Source: JAGQPD01 sp020426865
GTDB taxonomy: Bacteria; Planctomycetota; Planctomycetia; Pirellulales; Pirellulaceae
Length of the DNA stretch: 64,000 nucleotides
Assembly: GCA_041399065.1 (NCBI GenBank)
Contig: JAWKTN010000006.1
Location: 682,001-746,000 of the forward strand
Direction of reading: 5' to 3'
The position numbers and the translations under genes are program-made. Below the pieces are notes generated by a model, which had not been told where the DNA came from, made no database searches, and saw only the letters and a program-made list of their open reading frames with translations. Below are positions 36,053 through 45,238 of this stretch, piece by piece (the stretch's first letter is position 1; each line of letters starts with the position of its first letter).

Positions 36053-37450
36053 TCAGTAAGAGTCCGAAAGAATTGCTTCGCGGCGGCGAGACCGGTCGCG
36101 TTGCTTTTCGCGACGTTTGGTCGATTCGCGAAGGTCGCTGATCAAATCCTGGTAACGGTCGTAAGTATCCCAGGTGATCCAACCCAAATAGAAATTCAGA
36201 GCGACCGAAGCAAACAGTGCCAGGAGAGCGGCAAACAGCGGCCCCCACATCTTCTTGGTCGGCACGTCATAGGGGTAAGTAGCCGCGGGGTACGGCGTAG
36301 GTGATGCGTTGGGTGATTGGTACGACTGTTGGTTGCCTGGGTTGACATCGACCGCCGCACCTTCAACGGTGGATGCACCGGACAGCAGACCATTGTCGCT
36401 ATTGCTGGCAAACATCGGCGGCAACGACAGGCCCGTTGACGACGTGGCGTTGCCATCTCCATTGGCGTTGAAACTGGTACTGCTCGAGAAACCGGTTTCC
36501 AGTGGCGGAAATTCCAGTCCGCTGTTGGCGGTGCGTTGGAAGGTTCGGCTTTGGCCGTCTTGCGTCGAAAAGTCGAGAGGGTCGTTCGATCGGCGAACGA
36601 CACCATCCTGGTCCGGGCCATAATCGCGGGACGATCGGTCTTGCATCCGGTAATCGCGACTATCTCCGTATCCGATACCGTCGTTGCCGGTCGATTGCGT
36701 CGGGTAACGGGACGGAGGGATCGTGGAACCACCGCGGCGGACGTCATCGGGCGGCCCTTGCACGGTTGCAGGCGTGACGACATCCCTGCGACTGCCCCGA
36801 TTCACCGGTGGAGGTGATATCCTAATGTCGCCATAGTCGTTGTCGGCTGGATTTGCCAACACCCCTTCGTATCCATAGTCGTTGTTCGGCGAATACCCCG
36901 ACGATGGTGGATTGGATGTGGTCGTGGTACGCGGCGGGCTGGTAGCAGAATTGTCGGCCGTGATGCTGGTCCGGGTAGGCTGCGGATTCTGCGGAGGATC
37001 AAATCCGACAGGTGCATACGGATCACGCACCGGAGGTACGGCTTGGTAGCGTGAATCCGATCGGTTCGGACGCTCTGGCGCGTTGGTTATCGCATCCAAC
37101 CCGCGATGCAGCGCGTCGACGCCTCGGTCAACCGCCTGGTCCAAACTTCGGTCCAATGCATCGTTGGCAGCGCGGGAAAGATCTTCATCCCCTTCGGACA
37201 TGATTTCGGAGAACCGGCTGCGCAGCCGGTCACGGGCATCGCGTACCGATTGCTGCAATCCCCCACCAACCGCTGCCGCTTCATCTTCCTGAAACGCAGC
37301 TGGCCGAACGGGATTCTGCCCGAATGGAGTTTGCGTCGACCGAAACTCGCTGCCACGAAAACTATCTCGTGGAGGCAGTGGCTTCGGACGATCGATCGAA
37401 GCGTCAGCTCCCAAAACGGATACGGCGACAATCAGCGACAGCGCGTGCAT
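36053..37450 (-). CDS. Low-complexity exported or membrane protein, function unknown
   Basis: A 465-residue protein I do not recognise. It begins with a short hydrophobic signal (MHALSLIVAVSVLG), followed by a helical segment rich in Asp-Arg (about residues 60-120: repeated ALDRSLDQAVDRG-like turns). A long disordered stretch rich in Pro, Ser, Thr, Asn and Tyr follows to about residue 395. A transmembrane helix (about 400-425, PLFAALLALFASVALNFYLG) and a short basic cytoplasmic tail end the protein. The layout suggests a periplasmic or surface domain tethered at its C terminus. The ATG at 37450 is chosen for its signal; the frame is open far upstream without coding character. Confidence 0.7.
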   Translation of the reverse strand: MHALSLIVAVSVLGADASIDRPKPLPPRDSFRGSEFRSTQTPFGQNPVRPAAFQEDEAAAVGGGLQQSVRDARDRLRSRFSEIMSEGDEDLSRAANDALDRSLDQAVDRGVDALHRGLDAITNAPERPNRSDSRYQAVPPVRDPYAPVGFDPPQNPQPTRTSITADNSATSPPRTTTTSNPPSSGYSPNNDYGYEGVLANPADNDYGDIRISPPPVNRGSRRDVVTPATVQGPPDDVRRGGSTIPPSRYPTQSTGNDGIGYGDSRDYRMQDRSSRDYGPDQDGVVRRSNDPLDFSTQDGQSRTFQRTANSGLEFPPLETGFSSSTSFNANGDGNATSSTGLSLPPMFASNSDNGLLSGASTVEGAAVDVNPGNQQSYQSPNASPTPYPAATYPYDVPTKKMWGPLFAALLALFASVALNFYLGWITWDTYDRYQDLISDLRESTKRREKQRDRSRRREAILSDSY

Positions 37451-37581
37451 CGAAAATGCTCCTTCACGTACGATGCCATCTCTGCTAGCAGACAGCGAAC
37501 CGATCCATCGCCAGCGTACTGCATCATAAGACGCGGTGCCTAGGATGTAAATGCCGGTTTTTGCGTGTTCGCGCCCGAACG

Positions 37582-39174
37582 CTATTTCCGTTGCCGCGGC
37601 GTCTGGCCGTCCATATGAGCCAGTTCTTTGTGCAACATGTTCAGCAGTGCTTGCAGGAAGGAGACGACCATCGGACCGACGAGGATTCCGATTGGCCCGA
37701 GGACCTGGACACCGCCCAGCACACTGAGCAGGGCCAGCAGTGGGTGGAGTTTGGACTGCCCGTGGAGCACCATGGGCTTGATCAGATTGTCGGCCATAGA
37801 AATGACACCAAAGCCGTAGGCGGCAAGCACGCCAGCCGGCACGATGCGGTCTTGGACGAGCCAGAGGTACAGGCAGGCGGGAACCCAAACAGCCGCAGCG
37901 CCCACGAAGGGGACGAGAGCGAGGATGGCGGTGAGGGCAGTCAACAAGAAGATGGAATGAAGGCCCGCGAAATAGTATCCGATACCGGCCAACAACCCCT
38001 GTGCTGCCGCCGACAACAATGTGGCCAGCACAACAGCGCGACTGACCTGATCGAATTCGACAAGCAACTCACGCTCGTAGTCGTCATCAAGCGGCGACAA
38101 TCGCATGGCGGTCGTGATCATGGCTGGACCGTCAATCAGGAAATAGTACATTCCCAGGGTCATGATTCCCAGCCCCACCAGCAGTCGTACCAGGAGGGCC
38201 GTGGTTTGGCCGGTCATCGACAGCAACCATTTCTGCAACTGCGCGGCCGCCTTGCCGCGCCAGACTTGCATTTCTGATTCGCTAGGGTTAGCCAGCTCCG
38301 TCATCCACGCCAGTGTGGGACCACCCTGCAACTGTTGTCGCATGTTCCGGTAGGCCGCCTGAGCCTGCCCAATTTCTTCGTCGTAGGTCTCGGCAAGCTT
38401 CGTCAACTGCGTTGCCAACGGTTCTTGTTCGCCCCATTCCTCAAAAGCATGGTGCAACAACTCGTCAACATCAATCAGGTTCCCCAGCAACAGCCGCTTA
38501 CTCTGCACCGCCAATGCCGCTCGGTCACGGCGTCGTTGATCGGCAGCGCCAGTGGCATTGGTCTGCGACACGGCGGACTCCAGTTCGTCGCCCAGCTTCG
38601 TGACCTCCCGAATCAAACGCTCCAGCCGGGAATGTCGCGACTGGAAATCAGCGGCAGAATAGGTCCGTGTGTCCGCGGTCGCGTCATCGTCGCCGTGGGA
38701 CAACTGCAAGACCTCCAATTCGTCACCGATCGGTATGATCAGCTCGCGATAAGGCATCTGCAATCCGAAACGTTGACGCAGATCCTCCAGTTTCTGTTCC
38801 AGCGTTGGGACTTGCGGCGCGGCGGCGTCCTTGGCAGCCGGCGCAATCTCGACGCCCCGGCTGGCTACCAACGCCGACGCTTCACTGATCGCCATCGTCA
38901 AGATCCAAGCGACGGGAGCAAACACTATCAACAAGATCGCGGCAGTCGTCAAAATGGCAGCCAACCGAGCCCGACCCTTGCAGGTATCCAACATCCACCG
39001 ATGCACCGGGCGGAACATGACGACCATCAAGGCCGCCAAAAACAGCGGCAACAAAAAAGCCGCCATCACCCGGAGGAATACAACGCCCAATGCCAATATG
39101 ATCAAAACTAATATCACCAGTGACACCGCGCGACCAAAGGTGAGATGAGACTTTTCCGCGTTACCTTTCGCCAT
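37582..39174 (-). CDS. AI-2E family (PerM/YdiK-like) transporter with large insertion
   Basis: A 530-residue polytopic protein. Three transmembrane helices at about residues 15-95 and a further set at about 330-515 (MTLGMYYFLIDGPAMI, GLLAGIGYYFAGLHSIF, ALVPFVGAAAVWVPACLYLW, LGGVQVLGPIGILVGPMVV, split for length) fit the AI-2E transporter family. Between them lies a hydrophilic stretch of about 200 residues with coiled-coil character. Usual members are about 350 residues. Members export small molecules or act as Na+/H+ antiporters; the substrate here is unknown. It is divergent from the gene at 39454, across palindromic repeats. Confidence 0.88.
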   Translation of the reverse strand: MAKGNAEKSHLTFGRAVSLVILVLIILALGVVFLRVMAAFLLPLFLAALMVVMFRPVHRWMLDTCKGRARLAAILTTAAILLIVFAPVAWILTMAISEASALVASRGVEIAPAAKDAAAPQVPTLEQKLEDLRQRFGLQMPYRELIIPIGDELEVLQLSHGDDDATADTRTYSAADFQSRHSRLERLIREVTKLGDELESAVSQTNATGAADQRRRDRAALAVQSKRLLLGNLIDVDELLHHAFEEWGEQEPLATQLTKLAETYDEEIGQAQAAYRNMRQQLQGGPTLAWMTELANPSESEMQVWRGKAAAQLQKWLLSMTGQTTALLVRLLVGLGIMTLGMYYFLIDGPAMITTAMRLSPLDDDYERELLVEFDQVSRAVVLATLLSAAAQGLLAGIGYYFAGLHSIFLLTALTAILALVPFVGAAAVWVPACLYLWLVQDRIVPAGVLAAYGFGVISMADNLIKPMVLHGQSKLHPLLALLSVLGGVQVLGPIGILVGPMVVSFLQALLNMLHKELAHMDGQTPRQRK

Positions 39175-39259
39175 CGCATGGACTCCCGGTTGGATGATGC
39201 TATCCAGCTGTCCTCAGCTGATCCGCTTGTTTGTGCTAATGTGTCAATTGTGTGTTGGA

Positions 39260-39301
39260 CGGCTGGGACAGCCGGGTAACTTTTCGCGGCTGGGACAGCC
39301 G
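39260..39301 (-). repeat. Two palindromic repeats, minus orientation
   Basis: The core cggctgggacagccg occurs at 39260-39274 and 39287-39301, 27 bases apart, each followed by gggtaac or similar flank. By the flank they point opposite to the copies at 32315 and 40435. They sit between the transporter and LPG-synthase-like genes. Confidence 0.85.
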
Positions 39302-39453
39302 GGTAACATCATCTCAGAAAGCAACTTGACGCGACAAGCCCGTTCTGACACAGTCGTATACCTACCTGCTGGCGGCAGCTGATGTCCATTGCCTGCCAGC
39401 CATTTTGCTCATTTACCCTCGCAGGGCGTACCAGGCAGCGGCGTTTTGCTAAC

Positions 39454-40425
39454 ATGTCCTTTCCTACTGAAACTAAGCGATTGTGGCTATCGCGATTGAT
39501 CCTTTTCACGAAACTGGTAGTGCTATCACTGGTCGGTTGGGGGATTTATCGGTCATTGGCCCAGGCACGGCAGGAACTGAGTCAAAAGCCACTTGACTGG
39601 GAAGATATTCGGTGGCGATGGTGTCTTCTTGCAAGCGTTCTCTATTTCCTGGGGTTGCTACCGATGGCATGGTATTGGTGGCGGTTGTTGTGGGCGATGG
39701 GGGAGCGACCGTCATGGTCGACAACGCTCCGTGCATATTTCCTCGGGCATCTTGGCAAGTACGTACCGGGAAAAGCGATGGTGGTGGTGTTACGCGCTGG
39801 TGCGATCCGTGGTCAGACATCGAACGTTTGGCTCGCAGCCACAAGTGTCATGATTGAGACACTAACGATGATGGCCGTCGGAGGAGCTTTGGCGGCCGTA
39901 CTGGGCGTCGTGGCGGTTGCCGACCGCGGCCCACTGACGGTCCTGGCGGTGGTCCTGGCTGTCGTTACCGTGATTCCTACGTTTCCCCCCATCTTGCGCC
40001 GGTTGGTGCTGTTGCGTCCGCGATCGGAAACTGGCCAAAAACTGTCATCCGCCTTGGCGGCGATCAACTGGAAGATCGTCGGAGCCGGTTGGTGCGCGGC
40101 GCTGCTGACGTGGCTGCTGCTGGGACTCAGCTTCTACTCCATCGTACAAGCTCTACCATCAACCACAAAACAACCACCATTCACATCGTTGTGGTTGCGA
40201 TCAACGGCGTCAACCTGCTTGGCCGTGGTCGCCGGGTTTCTCTCATTACTTCCCGGCGGAGTAGGTGTGCGGGAGTATTTGCTCGATGAATGGATGACAC
40301 CGGTATTAGGCCCTGTAACGGCAATTGCTTCGGCAGTCGCCGCCCGCATCATCTGGCTACTGACGGAGCTATTCATTTCGAGTATCCTGTATATAGCAGT
40401 TCCCATCACGCGCAGCGACAACTGA
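39454..40425 (+). CDS. LPG synthase-like / UPF0104 membrane protein
   Basis: A 323-residue integral membrane protein with about seven to eight hydrophobic helices. It matches the lysylphosphatidylglycerol synthase transmembrane family (also called flippase-like): FLGHLGKYVPGKAMVVVLRAG near residue 95 is the conserved 'GxxxPGR' type region, and SLLPGGVGVREYLL near 275 matches the PGGxGxxE motif. Such proteins move or modify lipid-linked substrates. No catalytic LPG synthase domain is attached. Neighbouring downstream genes encode a GtrB-like glycosyltransferase and a polytopic protein, which suggests work on lipid-linked sugars. The gene is bracketed by inverted palindromic repeats. Confidence 0.82.
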   Translation: MSFPTETKRLWLSRLILFTKLVVLSLVGWGIYRSLAQARQELSQKPLDWEDIRWRWCLLASVLYFLGLLPMAWYWWRLLWAMGERPSWSTTLRAYFLGHLGKYVPGKAMVVVLRAGAIRGQTSNVWLAATSVMIETLTMMAVGGALAAVLGVVAVADRGPLTVLAVVLAVVTVIPTFPPILRRLVLLRPRSETGQKLSSALAAINWKIVGAGWCAALLTWLLLGLSFYSIVQALPSTTKQPPFTSLWLRSTASTCLAVVAGFLSLLPGGVGVREYLLDEWMTPVLGPVTAIASAVAARIIWLLTELFISSILYIAVPITRSDN

Positions 40426-40434
40426 AATGTTACA

Positions 40435-40472
40435 CGGCTGTCCCAGCCGTAGCCCCACGGCTGTCCCAGCCG
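40435..40472 (+). repeat. Two palindromic repeats, plus orientation
   Basis: The core cggctgtcccagccg occurs perfectly at 40435-40449 and 40458-40472. The first has the gttacac flank seen elsewhere. A decayed, similar stretch (cagctggggacagctgggg) lies at about 40525-40543, next to the following start codon. Confidence 0.87.
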
Positions 40473-40547
40473 TAAACCAAAACGCCCAACACACACATTC
40501 CAACCAGCCAGGCAACTCCAGACCAGCTGGGGACAGCTGGGGAACTT

Positions 40548-41618
40548 ATGATTTCGATCGTCATCCCGGTATACAACGAAGCGGAAAGTCTGTCGGAGCT
40601 GTACGCTGAAATAGCGGCGATTAGCCACAGCCAGAAATATGAGCTGGATCTGATCTTCGTCGACGACGGTTCGACCGACGATTCCTGGGAAGAGATCCAA
40701 CGGTTGGCTGCTACCGACGCGCGCATTCGCGGAATGCGATTCCGTCGGAATTTTGGCAAGGCTGCGGCGTTGAGTGCGGGATTCGATGCAGCTCTCGGAC
40801 AGCTCGTGATGACGCTCGATGCCGATCTTCAAGACGACCCGCGTGAGATCCCCCGTTTTCTGGAAATGATGGACCAGGGACTGGATGTCGTCAGTGGCTG
40901 GAAGCAACGTCGGCACGACCCTTGGCACAAGGTATGGCCGTCGCGGATCTTCAATCGCATGGTCAGTTGGATGACCGGCGTGCGACTGCACGACCACAAT
41001 TGTGGTTTCAAATGTTATCGTGCCGAGATCTTCCGCGAAGTGAAGCTTTACGGCGAACTACATCGGTTCGTACCTGTGTTGGCCGCGGCACGGGGATATC
41101 GGGTCGGAGAGATTGTCGTGCATCATCGCCCAAGGCAGCACGGCCAATCGAAGTACGGATGGCTGCGCATTCCCAAGGGGCTGCTCGATCTGCTAACGGT
41201 CAAGTTCCTGACCGGCTACGGGCAACGACCGCAACATCTGTTGGGATCGGCCGGCCTCCTTTGCTTTGCGGTCGGGGCCGGGTTGCTCGCCTATCTCACC
41301 TTCCTCTGGTGTTTCTCGCGATTGGCCGTCACGTGGAATTGGGAAGGTTGGCAACCAGTTCATCTGCACCAACGGGCGATGTTTTACTACTCGCTGGCGA
41401 TTCTCTTTGTCGGGACTCAATTCATGACAGTGGGGTTTCTCGCCGAACTGCTTACCGCTTATACTCGACGTGACGTCGCCCCGTATTCGGTGGCTGACCG
41501 GACCCACGGATTGGCCGATTGGTCGCGTCGCGGCGACCAGCCCGCTCGGCCCCACAGCGGCCACCGCGAACGTATTCCGGCCCGAGAAATCGCACAATCG
41601 AGGATTGATAATGTCTGA
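40548..41618 (+). CDS. GtrB/DPM1-like glycosyltransferase family 2
   Basis: A 356-residue membrane-attached enzyme. The GT2 domain (about residues 1-225) has VIPVYNEAESL, VDDGSTDDS, nucleotide-sugar DxD motif in LDADLQDDP and HRPRQHGQSKYG. Two transmembrane helices follow (about 230-255 and 275-305). This layout is that of GtrB-like enzymes that move a sugar from a nucleotide donor to undecaprenyl phosphate. A basic tail of about 40 residues follows the second helix. The start is ATG at 40548, and the stop overlaps the next gene by 8 bases. The donor sugar is not known. Confidence 0.92.
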   Translation: MISIVIPVYNEAESLSELYAEIAAISHSQKYELDLIFVDDGSTDDSWEEIQRLAATDARIRGMRFRRNFGKAAALSAGFDAALGQLVMTLDADLQDDPREIPRFLEMMDQGLDVVSGWKQRRHDPWHKVWPSRIFNRMVSWMTGVRLHDHNCGFKCYRAEIFREVKLYGELHRFVPVLAAARGYRVGEIVVHHRPRQHGQSKYGWLRIPKGLLDLLTVKFLTGYGQRPQHLLGSAGLLCFAVGAGLLAYLTFLWCFSRLAVTWNWEGWQPVHLHQRAMFYYSLAILFVGTQFMTVGFLAELLTAYTRRDVAPYSVADRTHGLADWSRRGDQPARPHSGHRERIPAREIAQSRIDNV

Positions 41619-42969
41619 AACGATCAGGGAAGGACTGGCCAGCGGCACTGAACGCCGAGCACTACGGCGCGGCATCTATCTGTTGCTGGCACTCGTTTCC
41701 CTGGTCAATATGGCTGCCCGAATCGCGGTCGTTTCCAGCGAACACAAACATCCGTTTCTGAGCGCCAACGATCGCAGTCGGATGGTAGCGATTCGTGCGA
41801 TGGTCGATCATGGCACGTTTATTATCGACGATGTTACATCCGATAAGGGCTGGCACACCATCGACAAAGTCTACCACGAAACCAGCAAGGACGACGAAAA
41901 ACACTACTTTTCCAGTAAGCCGGTATTGTTTCTGACGGTTTTGGCTGGCGAGTACTATGCACTCCAGCAGATGTTTGGATGCAACATCGCGGAGAATCCG
42001 TACTTCGTCGGTCGCACCATCATCATGTTGACGAACGTCGCACCGATGGCCCTATTGTTCTGGATCATTGCTTGGTTCCTGGAAGAGTGGGGCACAACCG
42101 ACTGGGGACGCATATTCGTTATGTTTGCTGCCACTCACGGCACGTATCTCAGCACTTACGCCATTACCATCAACAACCATGTGCCGGCGGCCGTGACCAC
42201 GGCGATCACCCTTTGGGCCGTGGTGAAAATTATCTACCTTCAGTCACGCAGCGGCTGGTTGTTCGCGCTGGCCGGACTGGCGTCCGCCATGACCGCCGCC
42301 AACGAATTGCCAGCGTTGTCGCTGCTCGCCGCCACGGGCCTGGCATTGCTGTACGTGGATCCCAAAAGGACGCTGATGTTCTACACACCTGCCGCGGCCG
42401 TAATCGTCGTGGCATTTTTCGCGACCAATTATCTGGCACACGAGGATCTGCGCCCGCCGTACATGCACCGGGACTGGTACGTGTACCCGAAAAGCCACTG
42501 GCTACCCGAAAACCGCAAAGGAATTGACGCGGGTGAACCGATTCGCTGGAAATACGCCTTACACATGCTCGTGGGCCATCACGGCATCTTCTCGCTAACG
42601 CCCCTGTGGATTCTCAGCATCTTTGGCCTGGGTATGATGATCGTCAAAAAGCAACAGCGCTGGCTGGCAGCGGCCGTCTTGACCCTAACGATTGTCTGTA
42701 TCATGTTTTATATCTCACGACCACTGCAGGATCGTAACTACGGGGGGATGACCAGCGGATTTCGCTGGATGTTCTGGTTCGCACCCATGTGGCTTGTCGC
42801 ACTCATCCCCGTCGCGGACAGCCTTGGCCGCAGTCGCTGGGGACGAACCGTCTGTGCAGTGGCGCTGGGAGTATCCGCCTTCTCAGCCGCCTATCCAGCA
42901 CTCAATCCCTGGACGCATCCTTGGATTTATCGCGTCGGGCAGGCCTTCGAATGGCTGCCGTTGCCGTAG
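41611..42969 (+). CDS. Polytopic membrane protein, possibly GT-C type glycosyltransferase
   Basis: A 452-residue protein with about ten transmembrane helices and no motif that proves a family. A first helix (about 20-40) is followed by a periplasmic stretch rich in charged residues, including SANDRSR and SSKPVLF, and later repeated hydrophobic helices. The position directly behind a GtrB-like enzyme, with overlapping start and stop, fits a GT-C glycosyltransferase that uses the lipid-linked sugar made by its neighbour. The early acidic loop typical of GT-C enzymes (DDVTSDKGW) is compatible but weak evidence. The ATG at 41611 gives the most natural N terminus. Confidence 0.65.
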   Translation: MSETIREGLASGTERRALRRGIYLLLALVSLVNMAARIAVVSSEHKHPFLSANDRSRMVAIRAMVDHGTFIIDDVTSDKGWHTIDKVYHETSKDDEKHYFSSKPVLFLTVLAGEYYALQQMFGCNIAENPYFVGRTIIMLTNVAPMALLFWIIAWFLEEWGTTDWGRIFVMFAATHGTYLSTYAITINNHVPAAVTTAITLWAVVKIIYLQSRSGWLFALAGLASAMTAANELPALSLLAATGLALLYVDPKRTLMFYTPAAAVIVVAFFATNYLAHEDLRPPYMHRDWYVYPKSHWLPENRKGIDAGEPIRWKYALHMLVGHHGIFSLTPLWILSIFGLGMMIVKKQQRWLAAAVLTLTIVCIMFYISRPLQDRNYGGMTSGFRWMFWFAPMWLVALIPVADSLGRSRWGRTVCAVALGVSAFSAAYPALNPWTHPWIYRVGQAFEWLPLP

Positions 42970-43340
42970 CAACGTTGGCGATCGATTTCTTACTTGTATC
43001 TCCCCTGCGACGATCGTTGCTCTTACGCCACAAATGAACTTTTTGTCCGTTCGCAATACTGAACCTGCGAGTGATGCAAAACAACACGCAGTCGCGATTT
43101 GGCAACTCCGCTGGTCTGGAGTATTCGTCAATGCCGGTGGTTCATTTGGTAGCGCCTGCGTGCGTGCGCAACAAGCTGAACTCAAGACAAATTCGCAGGC
43201 CGCCATACCGAAATTAACATAGGTTTCACAGTACCGGAATGTATGCGGTGCGTCATCCGCGACACCTCGGAGTCCTTTTCGCTTATCTCCATCACATATC
43301 ACATGTGATGACAATTCGAGTCTACTTGAGGAGGTACGTT
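42970..43340. other. Intergenic region, promoter side of secreted unknown
   Basis: About 370 bases between two plus-strand genes. Short open frames lack support. The last 45 bases carry a 12-bp palindrome (43298-43309) and a strong GAGGAGG Shine-Dalgarno for the next gene. Nothing else was recognised. Confidence 0.5.
43298..43309. promoter_or_regulatory. 12-bp perfect palindrome, candidate operator
   Basis: The sequence atcacatgtgat is its own reverse complement and is preceded by a near copy of its left half (atcacat at 43291-43297). It lies 31 bases before the ATG at 43341. It could bind a dimeric regulator. No regulator is proposed. Confidence 0.4.
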
Positions 43341-44015
43341 ATGTCGTTGCGTTCGTCCGTTCTTCTGCGATCTGTCGCTGTCGCATGTCTTGGGTTGACA
43401 TCCACCGCTGTTGTGGATGTGCATGCTGGGCCCATTGAAAACTACATCCCTAACGGCAGCTCGCACACCGTGAAAACGGTCGAAGAGGATTGGGAATTGG
43501 TCGTCGGCGACGTCGACTCGAATCTAGTCGCACCGCAAATCGTCATGTTAATGTCGCCCGTCAATTCGGCGGACGGACAACACATGTTGGTGACACTTAA
43601 TCACGGTGACCAACCGGCATATTCAGCTGGCGGGTTGCAGCTGCAAGCTTGGGACGGCGACACCCTCGTCAACGCCGAACGTCATTCCGACGAAGGCGTG
43701 TTGAGTACCGATGCGGAGACCGTCACTTGGACACAACGAATCGATGTCGCTGCAAATGGACTGGAGTATTCCGTACGAAATGGATCGTCGGCGACGTGGG
43801 GACAGTTCGGAGGTAGTGGTCAATTCAAGGTCACGGTCCCGTCCACAACGACGAGCCTGAACCAGTACAATCCCCATGTCACCTTTATCAACTCTGGTGT
43901 GAGTTTCGCGGCCAACCGCGTCGCATCGCTGAAATTAAAGAAGGTCCGGGTCACTCTCGAAAACGGCCAACAGTACGAGTTTTCCATCAATGCCGAGCTT
44001 AACGGCAATAACTGA
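43341..44015 (+). CDS. Secreted protein of unknown function
   Basis: A 224-residue protein with a clear signal peptide (about residues 1-29, ending VDVHAG). The mature part is predicted beta-rich, without cysteine pairs or known motif; stretches such as DWELVVGDVDSNLVAPQIV and VRVTLENGQQYEFSINAEL look like beta-sandwich strands. Start chosen at 43341 because of the strong GAGGAGG Shine-Dalgarno and the signal peptide. It is 78 bases before a TadG-like gene and may be part of the same envelope locus. I do not recognise the family. Confidence 0.75.
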   Translation: MSLRSSVLLRSVAVACLGLTSTAVVDVHAGPIENYIPNGSSHTVKTVEEDWELVVGDVDSNLVAPQIVMLMSPVNSADGQHMLVTLNHGDQPAYSAGGLQLQAWDGDTLVNAERHSDEGVLSTDAETVTWTQRIDVAANGLEYSVRNGSSATWGQFGGSGQFKVTVPSTTTSLNQYNPHVTFINSGVSFAANRVASLKLKKVRVTLENGQQYEFSINAELNGNN

Positions 44016-44093
44016 CGGACAACTGCGTAAATGGCCGAGCCGCCCGTTCTTGTCGAACATCTAGGTGAACCGCATCTTCCGGAGTTAGCATCA

Positions 44094-45236
44094 ATGAAAC
44101 CGCGTCTACTATACCGCCGCAAGCGCCGCAAGGGCAACATCGTTGTTCTCACGGCTTTCCTCATGGTGGCGCTGATGGCATTACTCGCCTTCGCCATCGA
44201 TATCGGCTATATCATGGCCGTCAAAACAGAAATGCAGCGTACTGCGGATGCGGCCGCGATTGCGGCCGCCTGGGAACTGCTCGACGAAAACCTGCAAACC
44301 GGGACTTCGTCCGGAACGCTGAGTACCAATGCAAGAAGCGAAGCCCAACTATTCACCGGCTACAATAAGGTCCGCAATGCGTCCCTTTCACTCTCGTCGG
44401 ACGACGTATTAATCGGACATCGCGATAATCCGTTCAACACGGCACTCCCCATCCAGACAGCGTCGTCCTGCCCCCTCAACACAGTGCGAGTCCGTGTCCA
44501 ACACACCGCGATGCAGAACGGCGAGGTCCCCTTGTTTTTCGCTCGCGTATTGGGGTACAACTCGCAATCGCTGCAAGAAGATGCCACCGCCGCACTGTTG
44601 ACGAGCTTCGGCGGTTTTAAGACTCCGTCGGACGGTTCCAACCTCGAAATCCTTCCGTTTGCCCTAGACAAGGAAACGTGGGATGACCTGCTCGATGGCG
44701 CCGCTTGCGACAATTGGACGTGGGACAGCGAGTGCAAACATGTCGAATGCGGGTCTGACGGGATCCTTGAAGTAAACCTCTATCCACAAGGAACTGGCTC
44801 GCCCGGCAACCGTGGTACGATTGACATCGGCAGTTCCAGCAACAGCACGAACGACATCAAGCGTCAAATCCTGGATGGCATCAGCGATGAAGATATGGAG
44901 CATCACAATGGCGTGCTCGAATTCAATGATGACGGTGAACTATACCTGAATGGCGATACCGGGATTAGTGCCGGCTTTAAAGCACAATTAGAGGAAATCA
45001 AAGGCGAGCCTCGCATCATCCCGATCTTCCAACAAGTCGAGGGCAACGGGAATAACGCAGAATATACGATCGTCTGTTGGGCCGGCGTACGAATCATGGA
45101 AGTAAAACTGACCGGCAGCAACAATCAGAAACGGGTGATTGTCCAACCATGCAACATAACGGTCCGCGGCGGAATTCCGTCGACCAGTACATCGTCAAGC
45201 TACTTCATGTACTCGCCCGTGATCTTGGTTGAATAG
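44094..45236 (+). CDS. TadG-like pilus/envelope protein
   Basis: A 380-residue protein. A basic start (RRKRRKGN) is followed by one hydrophobic helix (about residues 17-38: IVVLTAFLMVALMALLAFAI) and then the TadE/TadG hallmark KTEMQRTADAAAIAAAWEL. The rest is a periplasmic or surface domain with three cysteines near residues 210-225 and a Gly/Asn-rich region. TadG proteins work with tight-adherence pili; no other tad gene is present, and planctomycetes carry many isolated TadG-like genes. An in-frame ATG at 44031 would place 21 extra residues before the positively charged segment; 44094 is preferred. Confidence 0.8.
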   Translation: MKPRLLYRRKRRKGNIVVLTAFLMVALMALLAFAIDIGYIMAVKTEMQRTADAAAIAAAWELLDENLQTGTSSGTLSTNARSEAQLFTGYNKVRNASLSLSSDDVLIGHRDNPFNTALPIQTASSCPLNTVRVRVQHTAMQNGEVPLFFARVLGYNSQSLQEDATAALLTSFGGFKTPSDGSNLEILPFALDKETWDDLLDGAACDNWTWDSECKHVECGSDGILEVNLYPQGTGSPGNRGTIDIGSSSNSTNDIKRQILDGISDEDMEHHNGVLEFNDDGELYLNGDTGISAGFKAQLEEIKGEPRIIPIFQQVEGNGNNAEYTIVCWAGVRIMEVKLTGSNNQKRVIVQPCNITVRGGIPSTSTSSSYFMYSPVILVE

Positions 45237-45238
45237 TC

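Noticed and set aside
37561..39111. Two plus-strand open frames opposite the AI-2E transporter
   Set aside because: Glutamine/histidine-rich antisense shadows of hydrophobic coding sequence, without ribosome sites.
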